Shown: one piece after another, positions 18,038-26,195 of the stretch
Layout: every line of letters starts with the position of its first letter
How positions within the stretch are numbered: the first letter of the stretch is position 1
NCBI RefSeq assembly: GCF_000375545.1
Contig: NZ_AQXF01000004.1
Coordinates: 423,149 to 487,148 of the forward strand
From: Kordiimonas gwangyangensis DSM 19435 = JCM 12864
Lineage (GTDB): Bacteria; Pseudomonadota; Alphaproteobacteria; Sphingomonadales; Kordiimonadaceae
DNA: 64,000 bases
Direction: 5' to 3'
The notes under the pieces: generated by a model
What the model saw: only the letters and a program-made list of their open reading frames with translations
The model's database searches: none
Told to the model about the DNA's origin: nothing
Made by a program: the position numbers and the translations under genes

Positions 18038-18913
18038 TCAAGCCTGATTTTCGCACTGCTCTATAGCAGCCTCAATGATCGACATTTCCTCTGGTAGCAG
18101 GATTTGTCGCATCTGCGCGAGCAGGCTGGCTTTTGCAATGTCCTGCCCATAAAGCGAAAGCAGGAGCAAGACCGAGAAATACTCACGCGCAGTTGAGAGC
18201 AGGGAGAAGTTTTTTACGAAAACGAAATCATGCTCGGTCGGGCAATGCGGCTTATAATTGCAGGTCAAAAGGTGAAAGCCTTGTGTGGCGAGGAATGCCT
18301 GTGTTTCATAGGCAAGTGGCTGCTTAGCATACTGCCGTATGGACGAGAGTTCAGCAATTATGACGCTGGCGTGTTGCAGGCAGCGCGGTGCCCCTGTGAG
18401 GATTTCATGCTCTGCGCCTTGAGTGTCGAGCTTCAGCCAATCAGGCATGGGCAGGCCCTCGGCAGCAACGCTATCCAGGTTCCGCACCTCCACAGCCGTT
18501 TTCCGTACCACGGAGAATTTCTGAGCAATGTCGGGCGAGAATATTTCAGCGACCACGGCCATGTCTGGCGGGAAAAGCGAACTGCAGGTGGGTTCCTGCA
18601 GAACGAATAGGGTGCGCGTTCCATCTGTGCCGGCCAAGGCGTATGGCAGGGCCGTTTCGTATTGGCCGCTGGCGAGCAGTTTTGTGCATTCAGCCTCATC
18701 AGGTTCGAATGCCACTTTCCTCATATACCGGGTATATGCGGATGCGGGGCGCATATGATTGAACCATTCCGGGAGCATATAATTGGCGCCAAGCCGGGCA
18801 CCAATGTCATAGAAAACGATATCCGCTGGTTGCCGATCCATCACCGGTTTAGTCTCGCTCTTGTTCCTTCGTATAAAGCAACTATCCACCAAATTGGCAC
18901 TGACGCCAACCAT
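18038..18913 (-). CDS. FkbM-family methyltransferase, second copy
   Basis: The core starts with VFYDIGARLGANYMLPEW (SAM motif I) and contains the FkbM hallmark WLKLDTQGAEHEILTG. It would methylate a sugar in the adjacent polysaccharide. The N-terminus is uncertain: the frame is open to 19012, but that would run through the LacI-type operator and promoter of the divergent gene. ATG 18913 (VGVSANLVDS follows) or ATG 18841 (DRQPADIVFYD follows) are more plausible, and neither has a strong ribosome binding site. It is only distantly similar to the 257-aa FkbM at 8600, so the two are not a recent duplication. Confidence 0.8.
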   Translation of the reverse strand: MVGVSANLVDSCFIRRNKSETKPVMDRQPADIVFYDIGARLGANYMLPEWFNHMRPASAYTRYMRKVAFEPDEAECTKLLASGQYETALPYALAGTDGTRTLFVLQEPTCSSLFPPDMAVVAEIFSPDIAQKFSVVRKTAVEVRNLDSVAAEGLPMPDWLKLDTQGAEHEILTGAPRCLQHASVIIAELSSIRQYAKQPLAYETQAFLATQGFHLLTCNYKPHCPTEHDFVFVKNFSLLSTAREYFSVLLLLSLYGQDIAKASLLAQMRQILLPEEMSIIEAAIEQCENQA

Positions 18914-18941
18914 CGCTTCCGATCTCTGTATGTAGGAAGAT

Positions 18942-18969
18942 TTGCAATCGATTGCAATGTCGGTATGAT
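18942..18969 (+). promoter_or_regulatory. LacI-type operator overlapping a sigma70-like promoter
   Basis: TTGCAATCGATTGCAA at 18942-18957 is a perfect 16-bp palindrome with the central CG typical of LacI/GalR-family operators. Its left half doubles as a -35 (TTGCAA, 18942-18947), and TATGAT at 18964-18969 is a good -10 with a 16-bp spacer. The predicted start of transcription is near 18976, about 30 bp before the ATG at 19005. A repressor bound here would block RNA polymerase directly. No LacI-family gene is in the window. The site also lies just upstream of the divergent FkbM gene. Confidence 0.75.
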
Positions 18970-19004
18970 CCCAGCCTTGCTTGGTGCGATTTCGGGAGGG
19001 AAAT

Positions 19005-21059
19005 ATGGTCACGCGCTTTTTGGGTAAACTGAGTATTGGTGCGATGTTCCTTGCAGCAGCTTGCGCTGCCGAGCCTTATAATCCAACTAGTTCCGCGCCC
19101 GAGCTGCATTTTTCTGTCACCGAAGGCAATATCTATAACGAGTTTTACCGCGACGGCCCAGTGGCCGCACATACAGTGCTCACATCTGGCACCAAACCGC
19201 GACTGATTGTGGCTTATCCCGCAGGTAATAGCGGTGTCAGCCTGTGGTTTCGCGAGGCTGGTGCAGCCGTAAAGTGGGCAAAGCCGCAGGCGATGAAGCC
19301 GGTCACGGAAAGTAGTGAGACTGGGCCACTTCATGGTGTCGAGATGATGCTCTCGCTCCACGCGTCTGAGCTTACTCTTGAAAAAGCTGTGCTTGGCAAT
19401 ATTCGCACTATCCGCACCTATCTGCATGAGCGCACTGTCGACCCCCGCGTAGCGACACCCCTCACGCGCGACGGTGACAGCCTTATCTGGCAGCGTCGTC
19501 GGCTTGACGGCAAGGGCGGCTATAAAATCCGCTTGGACCCAATGGGCGGTACCACTGCTATCGTCGATGGTGGGGCTGTTACCTTGAAGGCAGGCATGGA
19601 TGACCGTATCAGCTTTCATCTCACCGCACTCTCGGGTGACGAGCCGCTGACCCCCATCGGCAAAGATGAAATGCTGCGCCCAAGGGCTGCGAAAGACGAG
19701 CTCTCCCGAAATATCCTTGCGTTTCTGTCTTACAAAGAAAAGCTGCTCGCGGGCTCATGGCGCTTCAATACTTATTTTGGCCGGGATACCCTGCTCACGA
19801 CAGCCCTACTGATGCCGGTCTTGGAGGATCAAGTGACCGAAGCGGCGCTCGGCTCTGTCATGCAGAGGCTGGCGCCAAGTGGGGAAGTCGCGCACGAAGA
19901 AGACATTGGCGAGTTTGCCGTGCTGAGGCAGCTGGATGGTGGCGGCAATGCTGAAGCCAAACCAGTCTACGACTACGCCATGGTTGACGAAGATTATATG
20001 CTCGCGCCTGTACTGGCGCAGTATGCGCGGTCGCAGGGTGGGGTGACGAAGGTTAAACTGTTGCTCACCCAGAAGACAAGTGCAGGTGAGACCTATGGCG
20101 CGGCACTGATGCGCAACATTGCGCTGGTGATAGCGAGCGCAACCCCTTTTGCCGAGGCGCCCACGGCATCAAATCTCATTGCTATTGAAGACGGTATGCG
20201 TGTGGGGGAGTGGCGCGACAGCCAGGAAGGCTTGGGCAATGGCCGCTATGCCTACAATGTCAATGCGGTGTTGGTACCAGCGGCGCTCGAAGCCATCGCC
20301 ACGCTTGACGCGGCTGGCGTGCTCACGCCGTTTACCGGTGGCACCGACCTGAGCAAGGCCAAGGCATACGCCGACACATGGGTGGCCGAGGCTCCCAAGC
20401 TGTTTGATGTAAGCATATCCGCTGATATCGCCCGCAAGGAAATCAATGCATATGCTGATACGCAGGGTGTGCCTGCGGCGGATGCGCTTGAGTTTGTTCA
20501 CGAGGCTGGTGTTACCTTTCCCGCCCTTTCGCTCGATGCCGACGGCAGGCCCATCCCGGTGTTGCAGTCAGACCCGGGCTTTATGCTGTTCCTTCGCGAC
20601 CCGGCACCGGAAGTGCTTGAGCGCTCGCTTGAGGAGATCATGCATCCCTTCCCCGCAGGCCTCATGACCCCTGTGGGCATGGTGGTTGCGAACCCTGTGT
20701 ATGCGGATGATGCGCTGGAGGCGATTTTCACCAAAGGGCACTATCACGGCCCGGTGGTCTGGCCGTGGCAGCAGGCGATGATGGCAGCGGGACTCAAGAG
20801 GCAGCTCGAGCGTGAGGATCTGCCGGTAAACCTGCGGGAGAAACTCAAAGCCTACCAAAAAGAACTCTGGAAGGTCATCGGGGCGGGCCATGATGTCAAA
20901 ACTGCCGAGCTGTGGTCGTGGGAATTCCGTGATGGCGCTTACCATGCTGCTGCATACGGTCAGGGCAAAGGTCACCTGACAGAATCAAATGCAGCCCAGC
21001 TCTGGAGCACGGTTTACTTGGCCGTGCAGCACCAAACTGCAGCGCAGAAGGAAGACTAG
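19005..21059 (+). CDS. Exported (alpha/alpha)6-barrel glycosidase-like protein
   Basis: 684 aa. The N-terminus (about 20 residues, GAMFLAAACAAEP) is a signal peptide; the LAAAC could be a loose lipobox with Cys20, or AxA cleavage may follow. Residues about 230-640 look like a six-hairpin glycosidase: SWRFNTYFGRDTLLTTALLM resembles the GRDT strand-helix of amylo-1,6-glucosidase and GH15-type enzymes, and a final YGQGKGHLTESNAAQLW follows. The catalytic acids cannot be fixed by eye. ATG 19005 is chosen for GGGAGGG 4 nt upstream. The LacI-type operator immediately ahead suggests sugar-induced expression. It probably breaks down an oligosaccharide in the periplasm or at the surface. It overlaps the convergent next gene by 4 bp. 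Confidence 0.68.
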   Translation: MVTRFLGKLSIGAMFLAAACAAEPYNPTSSAPELHFSVTEGNIYNEFYRDGPVAAHTVLTSGTKPRLIVAYPAGNSGVSLWFREAGAAVKWAKPQAMKPVTESSETGPLHGVEMMLSLHASELTLEKAVLGNIRTIRTYLHERTVDPRVATPLTRDGDSLIWQRRRLDGKGGYKIRLDPMGGTTAIVDGGAVTLKAGMDDRISFHLTALSGDEPLTPIGKDEMLRPRAAKDELSRNILAFLSYKEKLLAGSWRFNTYFGRDTLLTTALLMPVLEDQVTEAALGSVMQRLAPSGEVAHEEDIGEFAVLRQLDGGGNAEAKPVYDYAMVDEDYMLAPVLAQYARSQGGVTKVKLLLTQKTSAGETYGAALMRNIALVIASATPFAEAPTASNLIAIEDGMRVGEWRDSQEGLGNGRYAYNVNAVLVPAALEAIATLDAAGVLTPFTGGTDLSKAKAYADTWVAEAPKLFDVSISADIARKEINAYADTQGVPAADALEFVHEAGVTFPALSLDADGRPIPVLQSDPGFMLFLRDPAPEVLERSLEEIMHPFPAGLMTPVGMVVANPVYADDALEAIFTKGHYHGPVVWPWQQAMMAAGLKRQLEREDLPVNLREKLKAYQKELWKVIGAGHDVKTAELWSWEFRDGAYHAAAYGQGKGHLTESNAAQLWSTVYLAVQHQTAAQKED

Positions 21060-21772
21060 TTTTTGCGGCTCAGGCGCTCCAGCAGTACGCCGGGCATATC
21101 TTTGCTGGCCGCAAGGTATGATGTCTTCTCGCCAATCTTGTGCAGCTGGATAAGCTCGTCGCTTGCGAGGCTCTGACGCACCGTCAGGTCGGCGAATACC
21201 TCGGGGTCGAATACGGTATAATAGTTCCGTTCGGCCACCATGAGGGTCAGACGCCGCCTGATCGAAGCGCCCTCAATGCGCATGATCTTGTCATCGGGCA
21301 CGCCGTTTTGCAGCAAGATCTCACACTGGATGGAATTCAGGGTACAGCTCACAAGCGCGCCACTTTCAATGACGTCTGCTATCGTGGTGTTCGGGTCAAC
21401 CGTGCCTTTTAGACCGTATAAATAATAGTTGGTGGTGACGAGCGGTTCGAGCCAGTGGAACTGCTCTTCGCGCACCGGTGTCCGGTCAACGGGGAACAGG
21501 AGCGAGTTGGGCGTCGCAATGGTGCGCCTGAAAGCGGCGGACCATGGCAGCAATGACATGTTTGCCTTGAAGCCGCGATCCTCAAGATACTTGTTCACCA
21601 CGGGCACGAGCGAGCCCACCAGCACACCATTTTCCCGCGTAATATACGGCGGGATCGCCGCAGTGTAGACGTCAATCTCGATTGCGTCGTCCGCCGCCGA
21701 AGGCGCGGCGGCAAGCAGCGCGCTAAGAAGCGCTGCGAGTGTTTTGCGGACGATCAGGGAATATACGCTCAT
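21056..21772 (-). CDS. Periplasmic solute-binding-protein-like protein (SBP family 3 type)
   Basis: 238 aa with a signal peptide (TLAALLSALLAAAPSAAD, cleavage after ASA/AA near residue 27). The mature part reads IDVYTAAIPPYITRENGVLVGSLVPVVNKYL, the opening of family 3 extracellular solute-binding proteins, and continues with an S-x-L-F-P-V-DRTP segment. No ABC transporter genes are next to it, so it may be an orphan binding protein or a sensor. Many such single genes occur in marine proteobacteria. Ligand unknown. It is convergent with the glycosidase-like gene (4-bp overlap). Confidence 0.72.
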   Translation of the reverse strand: MSVYSLIVRKTLAALLSALLAAAPSAADDAIEIDVYTAAIPPYITRENGVLVGSLVPVVNKYLEDRGFKANMSLLPWSAAFRRTIATPNSLLFPVDRTPVREEQFHWLEPLVTTNYYLYGLKGTVDPNTTIADVIESGALVSCTLNSIQCEILLQNGVPDDKIMRIEGASIRRRLTLMVAERNYYTVFDPEVFADLTVRQSLASDELIQLHKIGEKTSYLAASKDMPGVLLERLSRKN

Positions 21773-21843
21773 TACACCGGTTCTCAGGGCAGATCATTGC
21801 GCGCACAGAGTATTCACTTTGTCGCCAAAAGAAAACCCTGGGC

Positions 21844-23532
21844 TTACGCTTGATGGGTGGTTTTGCCGCCCATGATAGTCTCCACAACCTTGATGTCTTT
21901 GAGAGCGTCAGGGTCGGCTTTGGCAGGGTCGCGTTCCAGCAGCACAATATCCGCGAGCTTACCAGGCGTGAGGGAGCCTTTGATGTCCTCTTCAATCGAT
22001 GCATAGGCGCCGTTTACGGTGCAGATTTGCATGGCTTCCATCACGCTCACGCGTTGGCTGGCGCCCCAAACATGGCCCGATGGGTCCTTACGGGTGACCA
22101 TGCTTTGTAGCGCCATCATCGGCTCATAAGGGCCGGGGGTATAGTCGGACGCGGGCGCCACGGGCACACCCGCATCAAGGAAGGCCTTGTGCGCGAACAT
22201 CCATTCCATCTTCTCGTCCCCATACTCATGCCACTTCTCACCGTGATAATGGGCATATGTATAGAAAGGAGCGGGGATGGTGCCGGTCGCCTTGATACGT
22301 TTGATAAGCTCAGGGTTTACAAGTGAACAGTGCTCGATGCGCAGGCGCGGGTTCGGGCCTTGCCAGCCTTTGAGCGCTTTCTCGTATGCGGTTAGCACCA
22401 TATCGATCGCCACATCACCGTTCGCGTGAATGCCAATGCGCCAGCCGTGTGCGAGGGCGTCGTCGGTTGCGGCCTGCACCTCTTCGGCATTCATCATCAG
22501 GATGCCGAAATCCTCCGGGCGGCCTTTATACGGCGTGCTCATGCGCATGGTGCGTTCGGACGCAGAGCCATCGACCGCGTATTTCACTGCGCCAAGCCTC
22601 AGCATCTCGTCTCCGTCACCAGACTTCAGGCCTTGTTCGCGTAGCACGTGGTAAGCGGGGGCGTCTTCACCCGGCAAGGCAACGCCGCCTGGCATGAAGG
22701 AAATGCGGCAGGAAAGCTCGCCGGCCGCGTGTGCGTCACCATAAGTTTCCCATTCGGTGAGGGAACCAAAGGCATCGGTCGTGGACGTCAGGCCGCTCGC
22801 CGCCATGCGTTTGGTGATCAGGCGCGCGTTTTCCTGTCGCGTTTCGCGCGTGACCTCGGGCCATGTGCCGACGGTATGGAATATCTTGAGCGCAGTTTCG
22901 GCGATACGGCCTGTCAGCTCGCCACCCTCGCGGTAATATTTCCCGCCCTGTGGGTCGGGGGTGCTCGCGTCAATACCAGCAAGAGCAAAAGCAGCCGAGT
23001 TCACAACAGCCGTATGACCGCCCCGGTGCTGGATGAAAATGGGGTGCTCATCCCCAAGTTTGTCGAGGTCGGCACGGGTGACGGGGCGGCCCTCTTCAAA
23101 CTTGGTGTCGTCATACATGACCCCGAGGACCCAGTGGCCGGGCGGTGTGAGCTTTTTACGTTCCGCCAGTGCTTCCAGCACGCCGGGGATGGTGCGCACC
23201 CCTACGTTGGCGCTCACTGCCTCGTTGGCGAAAAGTGGGTGGCTGTGGGCATCAATGAAGCCCGGCGTGATCGTGAGCGTGCGGCCATCAATCACCCGTG
23301 TGCCGGGACCGATGAGCGCGTCAATCTCCGCCACGCTGCCCACGGCAAGAATGCGCCCGTTCGCGACCGCCAGCGCTTCCGGTGCCACAAAAGCAGCGTC
23401 CATCGTATGAAAGGTCCCGCCCTTGATGACAAGGTCTGCCTTGCCTGAGCTGTTGGCGAAAAGCCTTGGTGTTGCGGTGAATAAGCCAGCAGCTGCGGTG
23501 GCTTGCAGAAAATGGCGGCGTGACAGGCGCAT
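21844..23532 (-). CDS. YtcJ-like amidohydrolase, Tat-exported
   Basis: 562 aa. The first residues MRLSRRHFLQATAAAGLF are a twin-arginine signal. The catalytic domain follows: ADLVIKGGTFHTMD, metal ligands in FIDAHSHPLF, later histidines in HANGDVAI and RIEHCSLV, and ASDYTPGPYEPM near the end. This is the Amidohydro_3 / YtcJ group, which hydrolyses amide or ester bonds using a metal site; substrates are mostly unknown. ATG 23532 is preferred, with GGGGA 7 nt upstream; the frame to 23634 adds no signal. The Tat signal implies that it folds with metal in the cytoplasm before export. Confidence 0.88.
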   Translation of the reverse strand: MRLSRRHFLQATAAAGLFTATPRLFANSSGKADLVIKGGTFHTMDAAFVAPEALAVANGRILAVGSVAEIDALIGPGTRVIDGRTLTITPGFIDAHSHPLFANEAVSANVGVRTIPGVLEALAERKKLTPPGHWVLGVMYDDTKFEEGRPVTRADLDKLGDEHPIFIQHRGGHTAVVNSAAFALAGIDASTPDPQGGKYYREGGELTGRIAETALKIFHTVGTWPEVTRETRQENARLITKRMAASGLTSTTDAFGSLTEWETYGDAHAAGELSCRISFMPGGVALPGEDAPAYHVLREQGLKSGDGDEMLRLGAVKYAVDGSASERTMRMSTPYKGRPEDFGILMMNAEEVQAATDDALAHGWRIGIHANGDVAIDMVLTAYEKALKGWQGPNPRLRIEHCSLVNPELIKRIKATGTIPAPFYTYAHYHGEKWHEYGDEKMEWMFAHKAFLDAGVPVAPASDYTPGPYEPMMALQSMVTRKDPSGHVWGASQRVSVMEAMQICTVNGAYASIEEDIKGSLTPGKLADIVLLERDPAKADPDALKDIKVVETIMGGKTTHQA

Positions 23533-23624
23533 GATGATTCCCCGTTGATGTCTCCCTTGCGGAAAACGGTACGGGAAGGTGCGGGTTTTGTAAATGACAG
23601 GCGGGTTGCCTAGGCCGCACAACA

Positions 23625-23652
23625 AAAAAGCCACCCTGAAGGGTGGCCTTTT
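23625..23652 (-). terminator. Intrinsic terminator after tRNA-Phe (bidirectional in form)
   Basis: GCCACCC (23630-23636), loop TGAA, GGGTGGC (23641-23647), with six A before and a T run after on the plus strand. Read on the minus strand it is a strong hairpin followed by TTTTTT directly downstream of tRNA-Phe. The same hairpin could stop plus-strand transcription. Confidence 0.85.
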
Positions 23653-23656
23653 TAAG

Positions 23657-23732
23657 TGGTGCCCGGGGGCGGATTCGAACCACCGACACGCGGATTTTCA
23701 ATCCGCTGCTCTACCAACTGAGCTACCCGGGC
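23657..23732 (-). tRNA. tRNA-Phe (GAA)
   Basis: Reading on the minus strand from 23732, a 7-bp acceptor stem GCCCGGG pairs with the 3' CCCGGGC, a D arm with AGCTCAGTTGGTAGAGC follows, and the anticodon arm reads GATTGAAAATC with GAA in the loop. The T arm is GGTTCGAATC and CCA is encoded (23659-23657). Total 76 nt. It is followed by an intrinsic terminator. Confidence 0.97.
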
Positions 23733-23753
23733 AGGGTGTGATATACATTCAAA

Positions 23754-23770
23754 AGCAATATCATATTGCT
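23754..23770. promoter_or_regulatory. Perfect palindrome upstream of tRNA-Phe
   Basis: AGCAATAT (23754-23761), C, ATATTGCT (23763-23770) is a perfect 17-bp inverted repeat. It ends 22 bp upstream of the tRNA-Phe 5' end, where its promoter should be. It could be a protein binding site in the promoter. The function is not known. Confidence 0.4.
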
Positions 23771-23870
23771 CTGTTTGCGAAGGGGCTTATAGGCAATAAT
23801 TCGGGGCCTGTCCAGCGCTGAATGTTATTTTTTTTACAAAGCCTCACATAGGCGCGGAGGCGCTGAAAAC

Positions 23871-23953
23871 TGTGCAAAACCTGTGCGGAATGTGTGCGGG
23901 AAGTGTGCGGATTTTGACCCGATTTGTGCGGAAAGTGTGCGGGGTTTGTGCGG
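23871..23953. repeat. Helically phased 7-bp repeat array (TGTGCGG, 11-bp period)
   Basis: TGTGCGG occurs at 23882, 23893, 23904, 23925, 23936 and 23947, with a degenerate copy TGTGCAA at 23871. Spacings are 11, 11, 11, 21, 11 and 11 bp, so all copies sit on roughly the same face of the helix, with one unit missing. The array lies between the yacG stop (23958) and tRNA-Phe. The 11-bp period is not a multiple of 3, so it does not come from a coding repeat. Possible roles are a cooperative protein-binding array or a structured 3' end of the yacG operon transcript. Confidence 0.75.
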
Positions 23954-23957
23954 CGCT

Positions 23958-24134
23958 TCAGTCGCGCTCGTCAGCGATGCCCACATCGTCCGGGATTTCG
24001 CTGTCACCGGGGAGAGTATACTCCTCATTGAACCAGCGGCCAAGGTCTACATCGGCGCAGCGCTTGGAGCAGAAGGGACGAAATTCCTGGACTGTTGTTT
24101 TACCGCATTCGGGGCATTTCTGGGTGCTTGCCAA
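23958..24134 (-). CDS. yacG: YacG, zinc-binding DNA gyrase inhibitor family
   Basis: A 58-aa protein with the complete YacG zinc knuckle: CPEC at residues 7-10 and CSKRC at 22-26, followed by ADVDLGRWFNEEY, the family's signature. In Escherichia coli YacG binds GyrB and inhibits gyrase. The start is TTG 24134 with AGGAGG 5 nt upstream. It lies 9 bp after the RNase E/G stop and is the last gene of the infA-maf-RNase E/G-yacG run. An acidic tail (EIPDDVGIADERD) ends the protein. Confidence 0.92.
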   Translation of the reverse strand: MASTQKCPECGKTTVQEFRPFCSKRCADVDLGRWFNEEYTLPGDSEIPDDVGIADERD

Positions 24135-24143
24135 GTCGGCCTC

Positions 24144-25526
24144 CTACTTGAGGGTTACATCCGCCGCGCCGCGCTCAAACGTGATGCCGCGCTGGGTCTG
24201 GAGTTTGAGGTCTTCCACATAGGACGGGTTGGCGTCAAACCATGCGATCACACTGTCGGATGCGGTGATCACCAGATTGCCGCGTTCTGCCGTCCGGCCA
24301 AGGCGGCGGGCGCGGCGGATAAGATCAAGCGCCACGCTGTCGGCGCGGGGTGCTGGCGCGCGCGCCACCGTCATACGGTCGCGGAGCGACAGGCCATGGC
24401 GGCGGCGGTTGATCTCCACCAGCCCAAATTGCGAGATGCCGGTATGCTGGACCGGCACGGGGTCACCCTCAAATGCGGCATCCAGCGCTGACATCAGGTC
24501 CCGCGCCGCGCCTTTGGCCGACATATCGATAAAATCAACAACCACAAGGCCGCCGATCTCCTGGAAACGCAGGTGATAGCCGACGGCCATCGCGGCTTCC
24601 ATATTCACAACGAGCTTGGCGTCCCCCGCCGAGCGGCCCTGAAGCGCGCTGCCCATGTTCACATCCACCACCGTGAGCGCACGGGTCTCGGTGATCGAAA
24701 TCCAGCCACCGGAGGGCAGCTCGATCTTGTCCGCGAGAGCCTCCTCAATCGCTTCCTCAACACCATAAAACTCGAATGCGGCGCCTTCACCGTCATAAAG
24801 TTTGAGGCGGTCCTCAAGGTCCGGCCAGTTGGATTTGGCGAGCGACCGCGCGTTGGCGAAATTACCGCCACCCTCAACCATCACCGGTCCCACCCCTTCG
24901 GGTACCGCGACAAGCGCTTGCTCAGCCGGTGCGAACGCGAACATCAGGCCGGGTGCGTCGGGCGTGGTATTGATCGCATCAAGGAAACGTTTCGCTTCCG
25001 CGGCCACAAACTCAGGCGCGACCTCACCGGAGCGGGAGCGCACAATGATGGCACCACCAGCGGTGAGCGGCTGCAGCGCGGCCTCAAGCGCCTTCTTAGC
25101 CTTGGGCGCGATGTCCTTGGAGAAATTGAGCCGCGCGGCACCGGCTTCCACCACCACATAGCGGCCCATCAGGCGCGGGCGCGGGGTGACGACAAAAGCC
25201 TTGTTTTCAACAACCGGCGGTTCGGCAACCACTTGCACGGGGAGCATCTGTCCCTCGGTCAGGCAGTCGCTGATGCTGTCGGCGCGGCCTTTGACAAGGA
25301 GCTTGGCGCGGCGCAGGTTCATCGCACCCATGCGGCCATCGCCCATATCAAGGAACGCCATGTCGAGCGTGCTGTCAACGCGGGTCACGCGGGCATAAAA
25401 GACCGCGTCCGTCGGGCTCAGCGCCACATCGTCATGGAAATGGAGGCTGAGGGGCAGGCCGTCTTCGTCGATTGTCGCGCTGCGCCACTGGCCGATGCCG
25501 GGCTCGATGATGGTCTCGAAACTCAT
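24144..25526 (-). CDS. Ribonuclease E/G family protein
   Basis: 460 aa. An N-terminal S1-like region is followed by RNase E/G core motifs: the strand LTVVDVNMGSAL and later GGLVVVDFIDM, which supply the aspartates that bind catalytic magnesium. The length fits RNase G rather than the long RNase E, and the zinc-link CPxCxG of RNase E is not seen. It would cleave single-stranded RNA in rRNA maturation and mRNA turnover. The ATG overlaps the maf stop by 4 bp, and yacG follows after 9 bp. Confidence 0.88.
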   Translation of the reverse strand: MSFETIIEPGIGQWRSATIDEDGLPLSLHFHDDVALSPTDAVFYARVTRVDSTLDMAFLDMGDGRMGAMNLRRAKLLVKGRADSISDCLTEGQMLPVQVVAEPPVVENKAFVVTPRPRLMGRYVVVEAGAARLNFSKDIAPKAKKALEAALQPLTAGGAIIVRSRSGEVAPEFVAAEAKRFLDAINTTPDAPGLMFAFAPAEQALVAVPEGVGPVMVEGGGNFANARSLAKSNWPDLEDRLKLYDGEGAAFEFYGVEEAIEEALADKIELPSGGWISITETRALTVVDVNMGSALQGRSAGDAKLVVNMEAAMAVGYHLRFQEIGGLVVVDFIDMSAKGAARDLMSALDAAFEGDPVPVQHTGISQFGLVEINRRRHGLSLRDRMTVARAPAPRADSVALDLIRRARRLGRTAERGNLVITASDSVIAWFDANPSYVEDLKLQTQRGITFERGAADVTLK

Positions 25527-26179
25527 GATGGTTTTTTCTCGTAAAAAGCTTCAAGCCAGCCGCCAACTTCAAAAAGTGGCAGGCCGACGACGCTACTGTA
25601 GGAACCCTGAATGAAGCGTACATAAGTGGCGGCGAGGCCCTGAACGGCATAACCGCCCGCCTTGCCGTGCCATTCGCCGCTTGCGATATAACGTTCGATA
25701 TCCTCGTGCGATAGCACCTTGAAGCCGACCGTGGTGGTGACCGACTTGGTAAGCTGGCTGCCGTCAGCGCGCACGAGCGAGATGCCGGTGATCACCCGGT
25801 GACGACGACCGGAGAGAAGCGCGAGGCAGTCCCGCGCGGTCTGCTCGTCCTCGGCCTTGGGCAGAATGCGCCGCCCGCAGGCCACCACGGTATCGGCAGC
25901 GAGGATCAGCGCACCTTTGTGCGCGGTCGCGACTGCTGAGGCTTTCTCCGCCGCCAGCCGTTCGGCATAAGGCTTCGGGGCCTCGGCCACGTGCGGTGTC
26001 TCGTCAAGGTCCGCGGGGGCAATCACATCCGGTGTGATGCCGATTTGTGCCAGAAGGTCGCGCCGCCGAGGGGACGCGGACGCCAGCACAAGTGTATCAG
26101 CCTTGGGGGAGTGGGGCGCGGGGCCGGGCTTGCCTGTCATCACCCCGTCCGGGGATTTCATGGACGGTCCATGAGCCAT
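25523..26179 (-). CDS. maf: Maf-family nucleoside triphosphate pyrophosphatase
   Basis: The core begins LVLASASPRRRDLLAQIG (about residue 30), the Maf signature SxSPRR. The catalytic ILAADTVVACGRRIL and the C-terminal GYAVQGLAATYVRFIQGSYS follow. Maf proteins hydrolyse dTTP/UTP or modified nucleotides. About 28 residues precede the usual Maf start. ATG 26179 follows the infA stop by 14 bp with GGGTGG upstream, while an internal ATG at 26140 would give a more typical N-terminus. Coupled to RNase E/G by ATGA. Confidence 0.93.
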   Translation of the reverse strand: MAHGPSMKSPDGVMTGKPGPAPHSPKADTLVLASASPRRRDLLAQIGITPDVIAPADLDETPHVAEAPKPYAERLAAEKASAVATAHKGALILAADTVVACGRRILPKAEDEQTARDCLALLSGRRHRVITGISLVRADGSQLTKSVTTTVGFKVLSHEDIERYIASGEWHGKAGGYAVQGLAATYVRFIQGSYSSVVGLPLFEVGGWLEAFYEKKPS

Positions 26180-26195
26180 CAAGCCACCCTGCGCC

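Noticed and set aside
23657-23732. tRNA-Phe as an integration site of a mobile element
   Set aside because: No integrase or direct repeat of the tRNA 3' end is nearby; the flanks are conserved housekeeping genes.
23871-23953. CRISPR array
   Set aside because: Units are 7 bp with 4-bp gaps, far shorter than CRISPR repeats and spacers, and no cas gene is present.
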